From: Negativicoccus massiliensis
Lineage (GTDB): Bacteria > Bacillota > Negativicutes > Veillonellales > Negativicoccaceae
Assembly (NCBI GenBank): GCA_900155405.1
Contig: LT700188.1
Span: forward strand, 1,178,001 to 1,242,000
Length of the DNA stretch: 64,000 nt
Reading direction: 5' to 3'
Below are positions 37,635-46,463 of the stretch, one piece after another. Every line of letters starts with the position of its first letter. Position 1 is the first letter of the stretch. A program made the position numbers and the translations under genes. Below the pieces are notes generated by a model. The model had not been told where the DNA came from. It did no database searches and worked only from the letters and a program-made list of their open reading frames with translations.

Positions 37635-38966
37635 ATGTCACAAACAGCAAAAAAAATGGGCGTCGTTCAGCTGACTATTATTACGGCGGTTAACATGATG
37701 GGCTCCGGCATCATCATGTTGCCCGCCAAGCTGGCGTCCGTTGGTACGATCTCGATCCTCTCCTGGCTGGTAACAGCGGTAGGGTCGATGTGTTTGGCTT
37801 ACTGTTTTGCCCAGTGCAGCATGTTCAGCAGAGAACAGGGCGGCATGGGCGGCTACGCCGACAACGCGTTCGGCAAGGCCGGCAATTTTCTTTGCAACTA
37901 TACATACTCGTTTTCATTGATTATCGCCAACGTCGCGATTGCGATTTCCGCGGTCGGCTACGGCACGGAATTTATGGATATGAAGCTGTCGGCGTTGGGC
38001 GTCGGGATCGCAACGATCGCGACCCTTTGGGTCACTTCGATACTGAACTTCGGTGGCGCCGGCATCACCGGCAAAATCGGTTCCGTTACTGTTTGGGGCG
38101 TGATTATTCCGGTCGTCGGCATCAGTCTGATCGGCTGGTTCTGGTTTGATCCCACGCTCTACATCAACTCATGGAACCCGCACGGACTGCCTTTCATGGA
38201 AGGCGTCAGCGAGTCGATTACGCTAACCCTCTGGTCGTTCTTGGGTTTGGAATCCGCATGCGCCAACAGCGACGCGGTGGAAAATCCGGAAAAGAACGTA
38301 CCGATTGCGGTGTTGGGCGGCACGCTGGGAGCAGCGATCGTCTACATTGCCTCGACCAATGTCATGGCGGGGATTGTGCCGATTGATCAGTTAGCTGCTT
38401 CCAACGCACCGTTCGGCTTTGTTTTCGCGCATATGTTCAGTCCGATCGCCGGCAAGATCGTCATGGGTCTGATGACGCTCGCCTGCATCGGTTCGCTTTT
38501 GGGCTGGCAGTTCACGACCGCGCAGGTATTGAAGTCGTCGGCGGACGTCGGCTACTTCCCGCGCGTGTTCTCGAAAGTTACTCGCGCCAACGCGCCGGTC
38601 GCCGGCATGATCGTCATGACCATCATCGAGACCGTCATCGCGTTCGCGACCATTTCTCCGAGTCTGATGGAACAGTTCAGCGCGATCGTCGATCTCGCGG
38701 TCGTCACCAACCTCGTTCCTTATGTACTTTCGATGGCCGCTTTGCCGATTATTTTGCATAAAGCGGGCGTGTCGAAACAAAAACGGCTTACCACGCATGC
38801 GGTCAACCTCATTGCTACCGCGTACAGCTTCTACGCCCTGTATGCCTGCGGCGAATTCGCGCTGGCCTACGGCGGTCTGGTCACTTTCTTGGGATGGACT
38901 TTTTACGGCTTTATCGCCAATCGATTTGAAATTCGTCGGCCCGAAGAAAAGGTGACGACAAGTTAA
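37635..38966 (+). CDS. potE: Putrescine-ornithine antiporter (PotE-like, copy 1)
   Basis: APC-superfamily antiporter of 443 residues with about 12 membrane segments. N-terminal MGVVQLTIITAVNMMGSGII and the GGMGGYADNAFGKAGNF, NFGGAGITGKIGSVTVWGVI and VENPEKNVPIAVLGGTLGAA blocks follow E. coli PotE closely. It should exchange intracellular putrescine for external ornithine. It lies 40 bases after speF1, the same pairing as speF-potE in E. coli. Confidence 0.92.
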   Translation: MSQTAKKMGVVQLTIITAVNMMGSGIIMLPAKLASVGTISILSWLVTAVGSMCLAYCFAQCSMFSREQGGMGGYADNAFGKAGNFLCNYTYSFSLIIANVAIAISAVGYGTEFMDMKLSALGVGIATIATLWVTSILNFGGAGITGKIGSVTVWGVIIPVVGISLIGWFWFDPTLYINSWNPHGLPFMEGVSESITLTLWSFLGLESACANSDAVENPEKNVPIAVLGGTLGAAIVYIASTNVMAGIVPIDQLAASNAPFGFVFAHMFSPIAGKIVMGLMTLACIGSLLGWQFTTAQVLKSSADVGYFPRVFSKVTRANAPVAGMIVMTIIETVIAFATISPSLMEQFSAIVDLAVVTNLVPYVLSMAALPIILHKAGVSKQKRLTTHAVNLIATAYSFYALYACGEFALAYGGLVTFLGWTFYGFIANRFEIRRPEEKVTTS

Positions 38967-39074
38967 GTTTGATACTTCATATAAGGGTTGTCTTGGGATG
39001 CTTCATACCGCTTGTCTTGTGTGAAAGTAATAAATTCGATACAATTACATCGTGAGACAACAAGCCATTTGAGC

Positions 39075-39094
39075 AGGTGGAGGCAACTCCACCT
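39075..39094 (+). repeat. Inverted repeat before the LysR gene
   Basis: AGGTGGAG and CTCCACCT around GCAA; no strong T run follows, so it is a weak terminator at best and may be an mRNA hairpin or operator. Confidence 0.45.
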
Positions 39095-39117
39095 TGTTCT
39101 CGCATTGGGGGATTACG

Positions 39118-40038
39118 ATGAACCTGGATTTTTATCGCAACTTTGTTACTGTGGCGGAATCCTATACCGTAAGCGAAGCTGCGCGGCGTCTGAATATCGC
39201 GCAGCCGGCCTTGTCAGCGCAAATCAAAAGCCTGGAGTCCTACTACGGCGTTCAACTGATTAAAACGAAACAGGGCAGTCGTCATTTGGAACTGACGGCC
39301 GCCGGTGAACTTTTATATCGGCGGATGCGCCATATTTTGAATGCGACGGATGTACTGCGGACCGACCTGAAAATGGTCGCTTTCAATGAATTGGAGACGG
39401 TCGCGGTCGGCACGGTGCCGGATCTTTCGATGGCCGTCGGTGAATATGTCGCCGACTTCGCCGAAGCGCATCCGGACCGCCGTTGGCGCATCACTGTCAA
39501 CGATGTCGCCACGCTCGCCGAACATTTGGAGCGCGGCGAGATTCACTGCATCATTACGCCGTTTGCCGCGTCGCAGGCGTTTATGTACACTTTGGAGGGC
39601 GCGTTTACAAGACCGATTTACGCGATCGGGAAAAAGGATCACCCGCTATTGAAAGACAAGCAACATGTACGAATGACATCTCTGACCAAGGAACCGATTT
39701 GCTTGGCGACGGAACTGGAAGACGGTTTTTTCCGCGGCTGTCGCGAAGAACATGTCGAAGTTCCCGTCGGGATACGCTGCACCTCGACGGCGACCGTGGT
39801 CGATATAGCCTTGCGCTGTAACCTGATCGCGGTCATCGGCGGGGACGTGTCGCCGTGGTTGGCTCCCTACATTACGGCGGTACCGTTGCGCAGCAAATAC
39901 CTGCGGGCGGAGCATTACGTTTATACCCAAAAAGGGGCGGATCTCCCGAAAGTCATGCGTCAATTTCTTGACCACCTTAAAGAACGGGAAGACTACCGGC
40001 CCGACTTCCCGCGTTCCGAGATGTCAGCGGAGGTTTGA
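39118..40038 (+). CDS. LysR-family transcriptional regulator
   Basis: A 306-residue regulator with an N-terminal winged helix-turn-helix (FYRNFVTVAESYTVSEAARRL, PALSAQIKSLE) and a C-terminal effector-binding domain from about residue 90. ATG 39118 follows a GGGGGA stretch. It sits on the same strand right after potE1 and before lysS, so it may control the ornithine/putrescine modules or be autoregulated; no LTTR binding site was confirmed. A near-perfect inverted repeat AGGTGGAG-GCAA-CTCCACCT lies at 39075-39094, just upstream. Confidence 0.88.
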   Translation: MNLDFYRNFVTVAESYTVSEAARRLNIAQPALSAQIKSLESYYGVQLIKTKQGSRHLELTAAGELLYRRMRHILNATDVLRTDLKMVAFNELETVAVGTVPDLSMAVGEYVADFAEAHPDRRWRITVNDVATLAEHLERGEIHCIITPFAASQAFMYTLEGAFTRPIYAIGKKDHPLLKDKQHVRMTSLTKEPICLATELEDGFFRGCREEHVEVPVGIRCTSTATVVDIALRCNLIAVIGGDVSPWLAPYITAVPLRSKYLRAEHYVYTQKGADLPKVMRQFLDHLKEREDYRPDFPRSEMSAEV

Positions 40039-40063
40039 CACTCGAAAAACGGTTTGCTATAAT
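40035..40063 (+). promoter_or_regulatory. Consensus promoter upstream of lysS
   Basis: TTGACA (40035-40040), exactly 17 bases, TATAAT (40058-40063). It overlaps the LysR stop codon and would start a leader of about 230 bases. Confidence 0.85.
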
Positions 40064-40118
40064 TTATGAAACATAAGATTGTTAATAAATTAAATTGACA
40101 ACCAGTGGGAGGTCCGGT

Positions 40119-40232
40119 ATGGAAGGGCAATTAGACGCGGTATACTTACGTTGCGTGCAGCCGTCAGCGCCGGCACGCCGTGTAATCTTGCCGCGTAAGG
40201 CGACAGATGCCAAACCGACGTTTCGTCGGTAA
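40119..40232 (+). CDS. Small basic ORF (37 aa) in the lysS leader
   Basis: ATG 40119 is preceded by TGGGAGG at about 5-11 bases and opens MEGQLDAVYLRCVQPS... ending PTFRR. It is arginine-rich and lies between a perfect promoter and lysS. The last codons overlap a CCGACG-TTT-CGTCGG hairpin (40214-40229). It may be a leader peptide or a small independent gene. No family is recognised and no run of lysine codons is present, so classical lysine attenuation is not indicated. Confidence 0.4.
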   Translation: MEGQLDAVYLRCVQPSAPARRVILPRKATDAKPTFRR

Positions 40233-40301
40233 AATATTTTCTGCATTATACATCACAAAGAAATTCATTGCGGCTATGTCGACTTAAAAGGAGAGAATAC
40301 C

Positions 40302-41882
40302 ATGGATAACGCACAAAACGAACAGGCTAATGTACAGAATGACCACGTTTCCGAACTGGAACAACTGCGCGAAGGCGAATCGGAGCAGATGCAGATCCGC
40401 CGTGAAAAGCTGCAGAAAATTTACGATTTGGGTTTAACACCGTTCGGTCAGAAATTTGACTGGACGCATCATAATCAGCAGATCATTGACGAATTCGCTA
40501 ATCTGGAAGAGCAGGAAGTCGCGATTGCCGGCCGTATCATGGCGATCCGCGATCACGGCAAAACGGCGTTTTTGAATCTGCGCGACTTCACCGGTGACAT
40601 TCAAGTGTACTTGCGCCAGGATGAGATTTCGGAGCTCGAATACCAGCTGTTTCAATTGCTGGATATCGGCGATATCGTCGGAATTAACGGCAAGGTATTC
40701 AAAACGCACAAGGGTGAAATCACCGTGCGCGTGGAAAAACTGACCTTGCTTTCGAAGGGTCTGCGGCCGTTGCCGAACAAATGGCAGGGCTTGAAGGATC
40801 CGGAAATTCGTTACCGTCAACGTTACGTCGACCTGATCATGAACCCGCAAGTGCGTGACACCTTCAAAAAGCGTTCGCAGATTATCAACTGCATTCGTGA
40901 ATGGCTCACCGATCACGGCTTTATGGAAGTCGAAACGCCGATGATGCAGACGATCTACGGCGGCGCCGCCGCGCGTCCGTTCATCACGCACCACAACGCG
41001 CATGACATGGATGTCTACATGCGAATCTCGCCGGAACTGTACCTGAAGAGATTGGTCGTCGGCGGTTTTGAACGCGTCTTTGAAATCAACCGCAACTTCC
41101 GCAACGAAGGTATCGACAATCGTCACAATCCGGAATTCACGATGCTGGAAACCTACCAGGCGTACGGCAACTTCGAAGACGCCATCTACCAGACGGAACA
41201 AATCGTTTCCTACTGCGCGCAGCAGGTACTCGGCACGATGAAAGTGAATTATCAGGGTACGGAAATCGATCTCACTCCGCCGTGGAACCGCATGACCATG
41301 CCGGAAGCGGTCAAGAAATTCTCGGGCGAAGATTTCGATCAGGTGGAAACGATTGAAGAAGCGCGCGCGATTGCCGATCGCCTCGGCGCGGAATACACGG
41401 AACATGACGGCATCGGCAAGATCTTAAACGCCTGCTTTGAAGAAGTGGCAGAAGAAAAACTGATTCAGCCGACCTTTATTTTCGGTCATCCGCTGGAAAT
41501 CTCGCCGCTCGCGAAACAGAATAAAGAAAACCCGTCGATTACCGACCGCTTTGAAGCCTTTATCTTCGGTCGTGAAATCGCCAACGGCTACTCCGAATTG
41601 AATGACCCGATCGATCAGCGCGGACGCTTTGAACAGCAGATGCGCGAATTCGAAATGGGCGATGACGAAGCGCATCAGATGGACGAAGACTTCGTTACCG
41701 CATTGGAATACGGCTTGCCGCCGACCGGCGGTTTGGGCATCGGGATTGATCGCATGATCATGTTCCTGACTGACGCTGCATCCATTCGCGATGTCATCCT
41801 GTTCCCGCTGATGCGTCCGGAAGAAGGACGCGCCGGCCGCGGTGACAAAGCGGAAGAAGCATCGGAAAACGAAGAAAAATAA
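40302..41882 (+). CDS. lysS: Lysine--tRNA ligase (class II)
   Basis: Charges tRNA-Lys. A 526-residue class II enzyme with an N-terminal OB-fold anticodon-binding domain (VAIAGRIMAIRDHGKTAFLNLRD) and the class II motifs: motif 1 around IREWLTDHGFMEVETPMM, motif 2 FRNEGIDNRHNPEFTMLE and motif 3 GLGIGIDRMIM. The first ~30 residues are an acidic extension. AAGGAGA precedes ATG 40302. It separates the two speF-potE modules. Confidence 0.96.
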   Translation: MDNAQNEQANVQNDHVSELEQLREGESEQMQIRREKLQKIYDLGLTPFGQKFDWTHHNQQIIDEFANLEEQEVAIAGRIMAIRDHGKTAFLNLRDFTGDIQVYLRQDEISELEYQLFQLLDIGDIVGINGKVFKTHKGEITVRVEKLTLLSKGLRPLPNKWQGLKDPEIRYRQRYVDLIMNPQVRDTFKKRSQIINCIREWLTDHGFMEVETPMMQTIYGGAAARPFITHHNAHDMDVYMRISPELYLKRLVVGGFERVFEINRNFRNEGIDNRHNPEFTMLETYQAYGNFEDAIYQTEQIVSYCAQQVLGTMKVNYQGTEIDLTPPWNRMTMPEAVKKFSGEDFDQVETIEEARAIADRLGAEYTEHDGIGKILNACFEEVAEEKLIQPTFIFGHPLEISPLAKQNKENPSITDRFEAFIFGREIANGYSELNDPIDQRGRFEQQMREFEMGDDEAHQMDEDFVTALEYGLPPTGGLGIGIDRMIMFLTDAASIRDVILFPLMRPEEGRAGRGDKAEEASENEEK

Positions 41883-41896
41883 AAACACGTCACTGA

Positions 41897-41924
41897 AAAG
41901 AGACCCGAAAGGGTCTCTTTTTTA
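41897..41924 (+). terminator. Terminator of lysS
   Basis: AAAAGAGACCC-GAA-AGGGTCTCTTTTTT. Confidence 0.9.
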
Positions 41925-42263
41925 GCGCGCAAGGCAATTTATATATAGCAAAAATATATAAGTTAAGCATAACTTAGCGAAAATAAGTGTTTCAATATGC
42001 ATGGAACGCATACGAAGAAAAATAGGGCGAATAAAAATAAAATTATAAAAACATATCGATATATTAAAAATGTTTTTTTATAATTTTTAATACATCCGCT
42101 GAAAAATACCCGCTGAGCCTTATATAAACGATGTTTGGAAGATTATAAAATAATCGTTGAAGTTCTTTACAAAAATTTTAAAATTATCAATAATTATTTT
42201 ATTTGACACAGAAATAACTCTGATCAACCTATTTTTTGAAGTAAATCTATGAATATTATGAAA

Positions 42264-42293
42264 TTGACAACCTTCGAGATGAAGGAATATAAT
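42264..42293 (+). promoter_or_regulatory. Promoter of speF2-potE2
   Basis: TTGACA (42264-42269), 18-base spacer, TATAAT (42288-42293). It lies at the end of an AT-rich block (41940-42290) that has no gene, and predicts a leader of about 240 bases. Confidence 0.75.
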
Positions 42294-42299
42294 GATGTC

Positions 42300-42536
42300 G
42301 AACAACGGGTGAAAGCCGCAAACGCCCGTGTGGCATATAGTGAGAGCGTTTTATACGCCGTATGCGGTCAGAACGGAATTATCAAACAGGTCAGAATCGG
42401 ATGACGATCTGCCGGGATAACGCGAATCGCCGAGCAGGGAAATCGATTCGACAGGCTGATGCATCGCGGTGTGCTAATGCCGTTTTTTTGTGGCTAAGAC
42501 ATTTATTGTCTAAAGTGATGAGACTGGGAGGTCTTA
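42300..42536 (+). promoter_or_regulatory. Long 5' leader of speF2 with terminator-like and RBS-sequestering hairpins
   Basis: GGC...GCA-TCGCGGTG-TGC...GCC followed by T7 (about 42455-42489) resembles an intrinsic terminator. Just downstream, TAAGAC (42495-42500) can pair with GTCTTA (42531-42536) across the ribosome binding site GGGAGG, or AGACA (42497-42501) with TGTCT (42507-42511), or AGAC (42521-42524) with GTCT (42531-42534). These choices are mutually exclusive, as in riboregulators. The E. coli speF leader is known to be ornithine-sensing via a small peptide; here function is inferred only from structure. Confidence 0.45.
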
Positions 42537-44732
42537 ATGATGAAACATCTGAAAGTGGGTTACAGTCCGCTCGCAGAACAGTACTTTGACTTGGCGATCG
42601 GCCGGGAAAAAGTATGTCTCGACAATACGGACTTCACCGATGTCGCGGTAGCCGTTATCACGGATCAGGAAATGGACTACCTCGACACAGTGAAAGCAAC
42701 GGGATTCAACATTCCGGTCATTGCCGTATTGACCGAAGGCAAAGCGCTCGACTTACAATACATGGGCCAAATCGACCATGTCATCGACGCGGCGAACACG
42801 GAAACCAAACGCGGTTACTACAGCCGCCAGGTTGAACAGGCTGCAGCGGCGTATGAAGAAGACGTATTACCGCCGTTCTTCCGTTCGTTGGCTGACTATG
42901 TCGCAGCCGGCAAATCGCAGTTTGACTGCCCGGGCCATCAGGGCGGCATGTTCTACCGTAAAATGCCCGCCGGCCGTGCTTTCTTTGATTTCTTTGGCGA
43001 AAACGTATTCCGCGCCGACCTTTGCAACGCCGACGTTAAGTTGGGCGACCTCTTGATTCATGAAGGTCCGGCTTTGGACGCGCAGCAGCACGCGGCGCAG
43101 GTTTACAACGCGGACAAAACGTACTTCGTTTTGAACGGTACGTCGTCCTCCAATAAAGTCGTATTGAACGCTTTGCTCGCCCCCGGCGACTTGGTTCTCT
43201 ATGACCGCAACAACCACAAATCGATCAACCACGGCGCGTTGGTTCAGGCCGGCGCGACTCCGGTATACCTGGAAACCGCGCGTAACCCGTTCGGTTTCAT
43301 CGGCGGTATCCTGGAAGGCTGCTTCGATGAAAAGAAACTCCGCGAACTCGCGGCCGAAATGGATCCGAAAAAAGCGAAAGAAAAACGCCCGTTCCGTCTG
43401 GCGGTCATCCAGCTCGGTACTTATGACGGCACGATTTACAACGCGAAACAGGTCATCGAAAAGATCGGTCACCTCTGCGACTACATTCTCTTTGACTCCG
43501 CTTGGGTAGGTTATGAACAGTTTATTCCGATGATGCGCGACTGCAGTCCGATGCTCTTGGAACTCGGTCCGGATGATCCGGGTATCTTTGTAACCCAATC
43601 TGTCCACAAACAACAGGCCGGTTTCTCGCAGACCTCGCAGATCCACAAAAAAGACAGCCATATCAAAGGTCAGGATCGTTACTGCCCGCATAAACGCTTG
43701 AACAACGCGTTCATGATGCACGCGTCGACCTCGCCGTTCTATCCGATGTTCGCGTCCTTGGACGTTAACGCGAAAATGGCCGACGGCGAAGCAGGCAAAC
43801 GCCTCTGGGTAGAAGCCGTTAAACTCGGTATCGAAACCCGTAAAGCGATTTTGCGCAGCTGCAAGATGATCAAACCGTTCGTTCCGCCGGCAGTCAACGG
43901 CAAACCGTGGGAAGACGGCGACACCGAAGACATGGCGAACAACCTGGACTACTTCCGTTTCGTTCCGGGTGAACGTTGGCACTCTTTCGACGGTTACGGC
44001 GAAGGCCAGTACTTCGTCGACCCGATGAAACTGCAGTTGACCACGCCGGGTATCCACGCGGAAGACGGCACCTATGAAGACTTCGGTATTCATGCCAACA
44101 TTCTCGCGAACTACCTCCGTGAAAACAACATCATTCCGGAAAAATGCGACTTGAACTCGATTCTGTTCCTCCTGACGCCGGCGGAAACACCGACCAAGAT
44201 GCAGAACCTCGTAGCGCAAATCGCCCGCTTCGAACGTTTGATCGAAGAAGACGCGCCGATGCAGGACGTCTTGCCGACCATTTACTATAACAACATCGAC
44301 AAATACAAAGGCTACACGATCCGTCGTCTCTGCCAGGAAATGCAGGACTTCTACAAAGAACGTAACGTGAAAGAACTGCAGAAACGTTTGTTCCTGAAAG
44401 ATTACTTCCCGGAATATGTCAATACGCCGTATAAAGCGAACCTCGAATTCGTTCGCAACCATGGCGAATTGGTACCGGTTGACGAAATCGAAGGCCGCAT
44501 CGCTCTCGAAGGCGCGTTGCCGTACCCGCCGGGAGTTCTGACGGTCGTTCCGGGCGAACGCTGGAGCGCTACCGCGCAGAAATACTTCCTCGCGCTGAAC
44601 GAAGGCATCAACCAGTTGCCGGGCTTCGCGCCGGAAATCCAGGGTGTTTACCTGGAAACGGAAGACGGTAAGAAACGCGCTTACGGTTATGTATTGAAGA
44701 AAGAATACGAAGAAGAATTCGCGAAAGCGTAA
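42537..44732 (+). CDS. speF: Orn/Lys/Arg decarboxylase, ornithine decarboxylase SpeF-like (copy 2)
   Basis: PLP-dependent decarboxylase of 731 residues, closest in plan to inducible SpeF: wing domain (about 1-105), CPGHQGGMFYRKMPAGRAFFD, PLP lysine in TQSVHKQQAGFSQ, and the C-terminal LPYPPGVLTVVPGERW block. Two adjacent ATGs (42537 and 42540) follow GGGAGG; either may be used. It lacks the Lys/Ala tail of copy 1. It is paired with potE2 and has its own promoter and a long structured leader, suggesting separate, probably acid- or ornithine-dependent, control. Confidence 0.92.
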   Translation: MMKHLKVGYSPLAEQYFDLAIGREKVCLDNTDFTDVAVAVITDQEMDYLDTVKATGFNIPVIAVLTEGKALDLQYMGQIDHVIDAANTETKRGYYSRQVEQAAAAYEEDVLPPFFRSLADYVAAGKSQFDCPGHQGGMFYRKMPAGRAFFDFFGENVFRADLCNADVKLGDLLIHEGPALDAQQHAAQVYNADKTYFVLNGTSSSNKVVLNALLAPGDLVLYDRNNHKSINHGALVQAGATPVYLETARNPFGFIGGILEGCFDEKKLRELAAEMDPKKAKEKRPFRLAVIQLGTYDGTIYNAKQVIEKIGHLCDYILFDSAWVGYEQFIPMMRDCSPMLLELGPDDPGIFVTQSVHKQQAGFSQTSQIHKKDSHIKGQDRYCPHKRLNNAFMMHASTSPFYPMFASLDVNAKMADGEAGKRLWVEAVKLGIETRKAILRSCKMIKPFVPPAVNGKPWEDGDTEDMANNLDYFRFVPGERWHSFDGYGEGQYFVDPMKLQLTTPGIHAEDGTYEDFGIHANILANYLRENNIIPEKCDLNSILFLLTPAETPTKMQNLVAQIARFERLIEEDAPMQDVLPTIYYNNIDKYKGYTIRRLCQEMQDFYKERNVKELQKRLFLKDYFPEYVNTPYKANLEFVRNHGELVPVDEIEGRIALEGALPYPPGVLTVVPGERWSATAQKYFLALNEGINQLPGFAPEIQGVYLETEDGKKRAYGYVLKKEYEEEFAKA

Positions 44733-44764
44733 TTCTCTTGTATCTGTAAAACCTGCTTTCAGAC

Positions 44765-44794
44765 ACGGTGTGCCGGGCGGACTCGGCACACCGT
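44765..44794 (+). repeat. Strong hairpin between speF2 and potE2
   Basis: ACGGTGTGCCG (44765-44775) and CGGCACACCGT (44784-44794) form an 11-bp stem with an 8-base loop. No T run follows, so it is more likely an mRNA processing or stability element than a terminator; it could lower potE2 expression relative to speF2. Confidence 0.7.
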
Positions 44795-44829
44795 AATGGA
44801 AGGCGGGTATTGAGGAGAGTGTTTTTATA

Positions 44830-46278
44830 ATGGCAGATAGCTCACAAAATAAGATGAGCGTTGTCCAGCTGACAATTTTGACAGCGGTCAACATGATGGG
44901 GTCCGGTATTATTATGTTACCGACCAAGCTTGCGCAAGTAGGCACCATGTCCATTTTGAGCTGGATCGTGACAGCGGTCGGTTCGATGTGCTTGGCCTAT
45001 GCGTTTGCGAAATGTGGTATGTACACCCGCCGTGGCGGCGGCATGGGCGGTTACGCTGAATATACGTTCGGCAAAGCCGGTTCCTTTATGGCGAACTACA
45101 CCTATGGTGTATCGCTCTTGATTGCCAACATCGCGATCGCGATTTCGGCCGTCGGTTACGCGCAGGAATTTATGGAAGTGCAGTTGTCTTCCGTAGCGGT
45201 CGGCATGTGGACGATTGCTACACTTTGGTTGGCGACGGTATTGAACTTCGGCGGCGCGAAATACACCGGCCGCGTTTCTTCGGTTACCGTGTGGGGTGTT
45301 ATTATCCCGGTAGTCGGTATTTCCGTTCTCGGTTGGTTCTGGTTCAGCCCGTCGACCTATACGGAAGCATGGAACCCGCACAACTTGCAATTCTTTGATG
45401 GTTTAACACAGTCGATCGCGATGACATTGTGGGCCTTCCTCGGCATGGAATCGGCAAGTGCCAACTCCGAAGCCGTTGAAAACCCGGAAAAGAACGTGCC
45501 GATCGCTTGCTTAGGCGGTACGTTGGGCGCAGCTATCATTTACATCTTGTCCACCAACGTTATGGCCGGTATTGTTCCGAACGCGGAACTCGCGATGTCG
45601 TCGGCTCCGTTCGGCTTGGCATTCGCGACGATGTTCACCCCGACAGTAGGTAAAATCGTCATGGGTCTCATGGTAATGTCGTGCTTCGGTTCGCTCTTGG
45701 GCTGGCAGTTCACGATCGCTCAGGTATTCAAAACATCGTCGGACGAAGGCTACTTCCCGAAACTGTTCAGCAAAGTTACTTCCTATGACGCGCCGATCGT
45801 CGGCATGATCACGATCACCGTCATTCAGTCGCTCCTGTCGTTAATGACGATCAGCGACGCGCTCTATGAACAGTTTGAAACGCTGGTTAACCTGGCGGTT
45901 GTTACGAACATTATCCCGTATCTGCTCTCGATGGCGGCTCTGGTCGTTATTCAGAAAGCGGCGGGGCATTACAGCGGAACGACCACCTTCATCGCGCTCC
46001 TCGGTTCGTTGTACAGCTTCTATGCGCTGTATTCTTCGGGCTTCGACGCGATGACCTACGGTTCGCTCGTTACTTTCTTCGGTTGGACGCTCTACGGTTT
46101 TGTTTCGGAACGTTTCGACCTGATGGAATCCATTTACTGGAACCGTGAAGAAGACAAACGCACGGGTCGTGTCGATGAAGAAGCGCAAAAACTCTACGCG
46201 GCGCATCAAGCTGAAGTAGACAGCGCGGCACATGTATCGCACGAATACAATCCGGCAGCGGAAAGCGAAAGCAAATAA
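44830..46278 (+). CDS. potE: Putrescine-ornithine antiporter (PotE-like, copy 2)
   Basis: An APC-superfamily antiporter of 482 residues with about 12 membrane segments, nearly colinear with E. coli PotE (MSVVQLTILTAVNMMGSGII, GGMGGYAEYTFGKAGSFMAN, NFGGAKYTGRVSSVTVWGVI, VENPEKNVPIACLGG). It differs from copy 1 by a ~40-residue charged cytoplasmic C-terminal tail. GAGGAGAG precedes ATG 44830. Partner of speF2. Confidence 0.93.
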   Translation: MADSSQNKMSVVQLTILTAVNMMGSGIIMLPTKLAQVGTMSILSWIVTAVGSMCLAYAFAKCGMYTRRGGGMGGYAEYTFGKAGSFMANYTYGVSLLIANIAIAISAVGYAQEFMEVQLSSVAVGMWTIATLWLATVLNFGGAKYTGRVSSVTVWGVIIPVVGISVLGWFWFSPSTYTEAWNPHNLQFFDGLTQSIAMTLWAFLGMESASANSEAVENPEKNVPIACLGGTLGAAIIYILSTNVMAGIVPNAELAMSSAPFGLAFATMFTPTVGKIVMGLMVMSCFGSLLGWQFTIAQVFKTSSDEGYFPKLFSKVTSYDAPIVGMITITVIQSLLSLMTISDALYEQFETLVNLAVVTNIIPYLLSMAALVVIQKAAGHYSGTTTFIALLGSLYSFYALYSSGFDAMTYGSLVTFFGWTLYGFVSERFDLMESIYWNREEDKRTGRVDEEAQKLYAAHQAEVDSAAHVSHEYNPAAESESK

Positions 46279-46282
46279 TGAT

Positions 46283-46315
46283 AAAAAAAGAAGTCGCGCG
46301 AGCGGCTTCTTTTTT
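46283..46315 (+). terminator. Terminator of speF2-potE2
   Basis: AAAAAAGAAGTCGC-GCGA-GCGGCTTCTTTTTT right after potE2. Confidence 0.88.
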
Positions 46316-46463
46316 ATTGTGTAAAACTTTTGTTTTTCCGGCGTCGCAAAATAAAAAATATCGTCAGTACGGACTCCCAATCGGTGAAAAGCCGAGCTCG
46401 CTCCCGATGTCTTCCGCATTGTTTTATCTGAGAATTTGTTATAATAAAGCAAAGAGGGAGATC

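Noticed and set aside
40064-40301. T-box riboswitch before lysS
   Set aside because: No AGGGTGGNACCGCG T-box core or antiterminator is visible.
42249-42404. 51-codon ORF upstream of speF2 as a leader peptide
   Set aside because: The best promoter (42264-42293) lies inside it, so its start would not be on the transcript, and no ribosome binding site is seen.
42362-42589. 75-codon Arg-rich ORF overlapping the speF2 start as a SpeFL-like peptide
   Set aside because: No ribosome binding site, and its Arg-rich content comes from reading the leader and speF2 in a shifted frame.
46278-46463. N-terminal extension of the shikimate kinase to 46278
   Set aside because: It would start at the potE2 stop and run through a strong terminator; the ATG at 46464 has a good ribosome binding site and matches family length.
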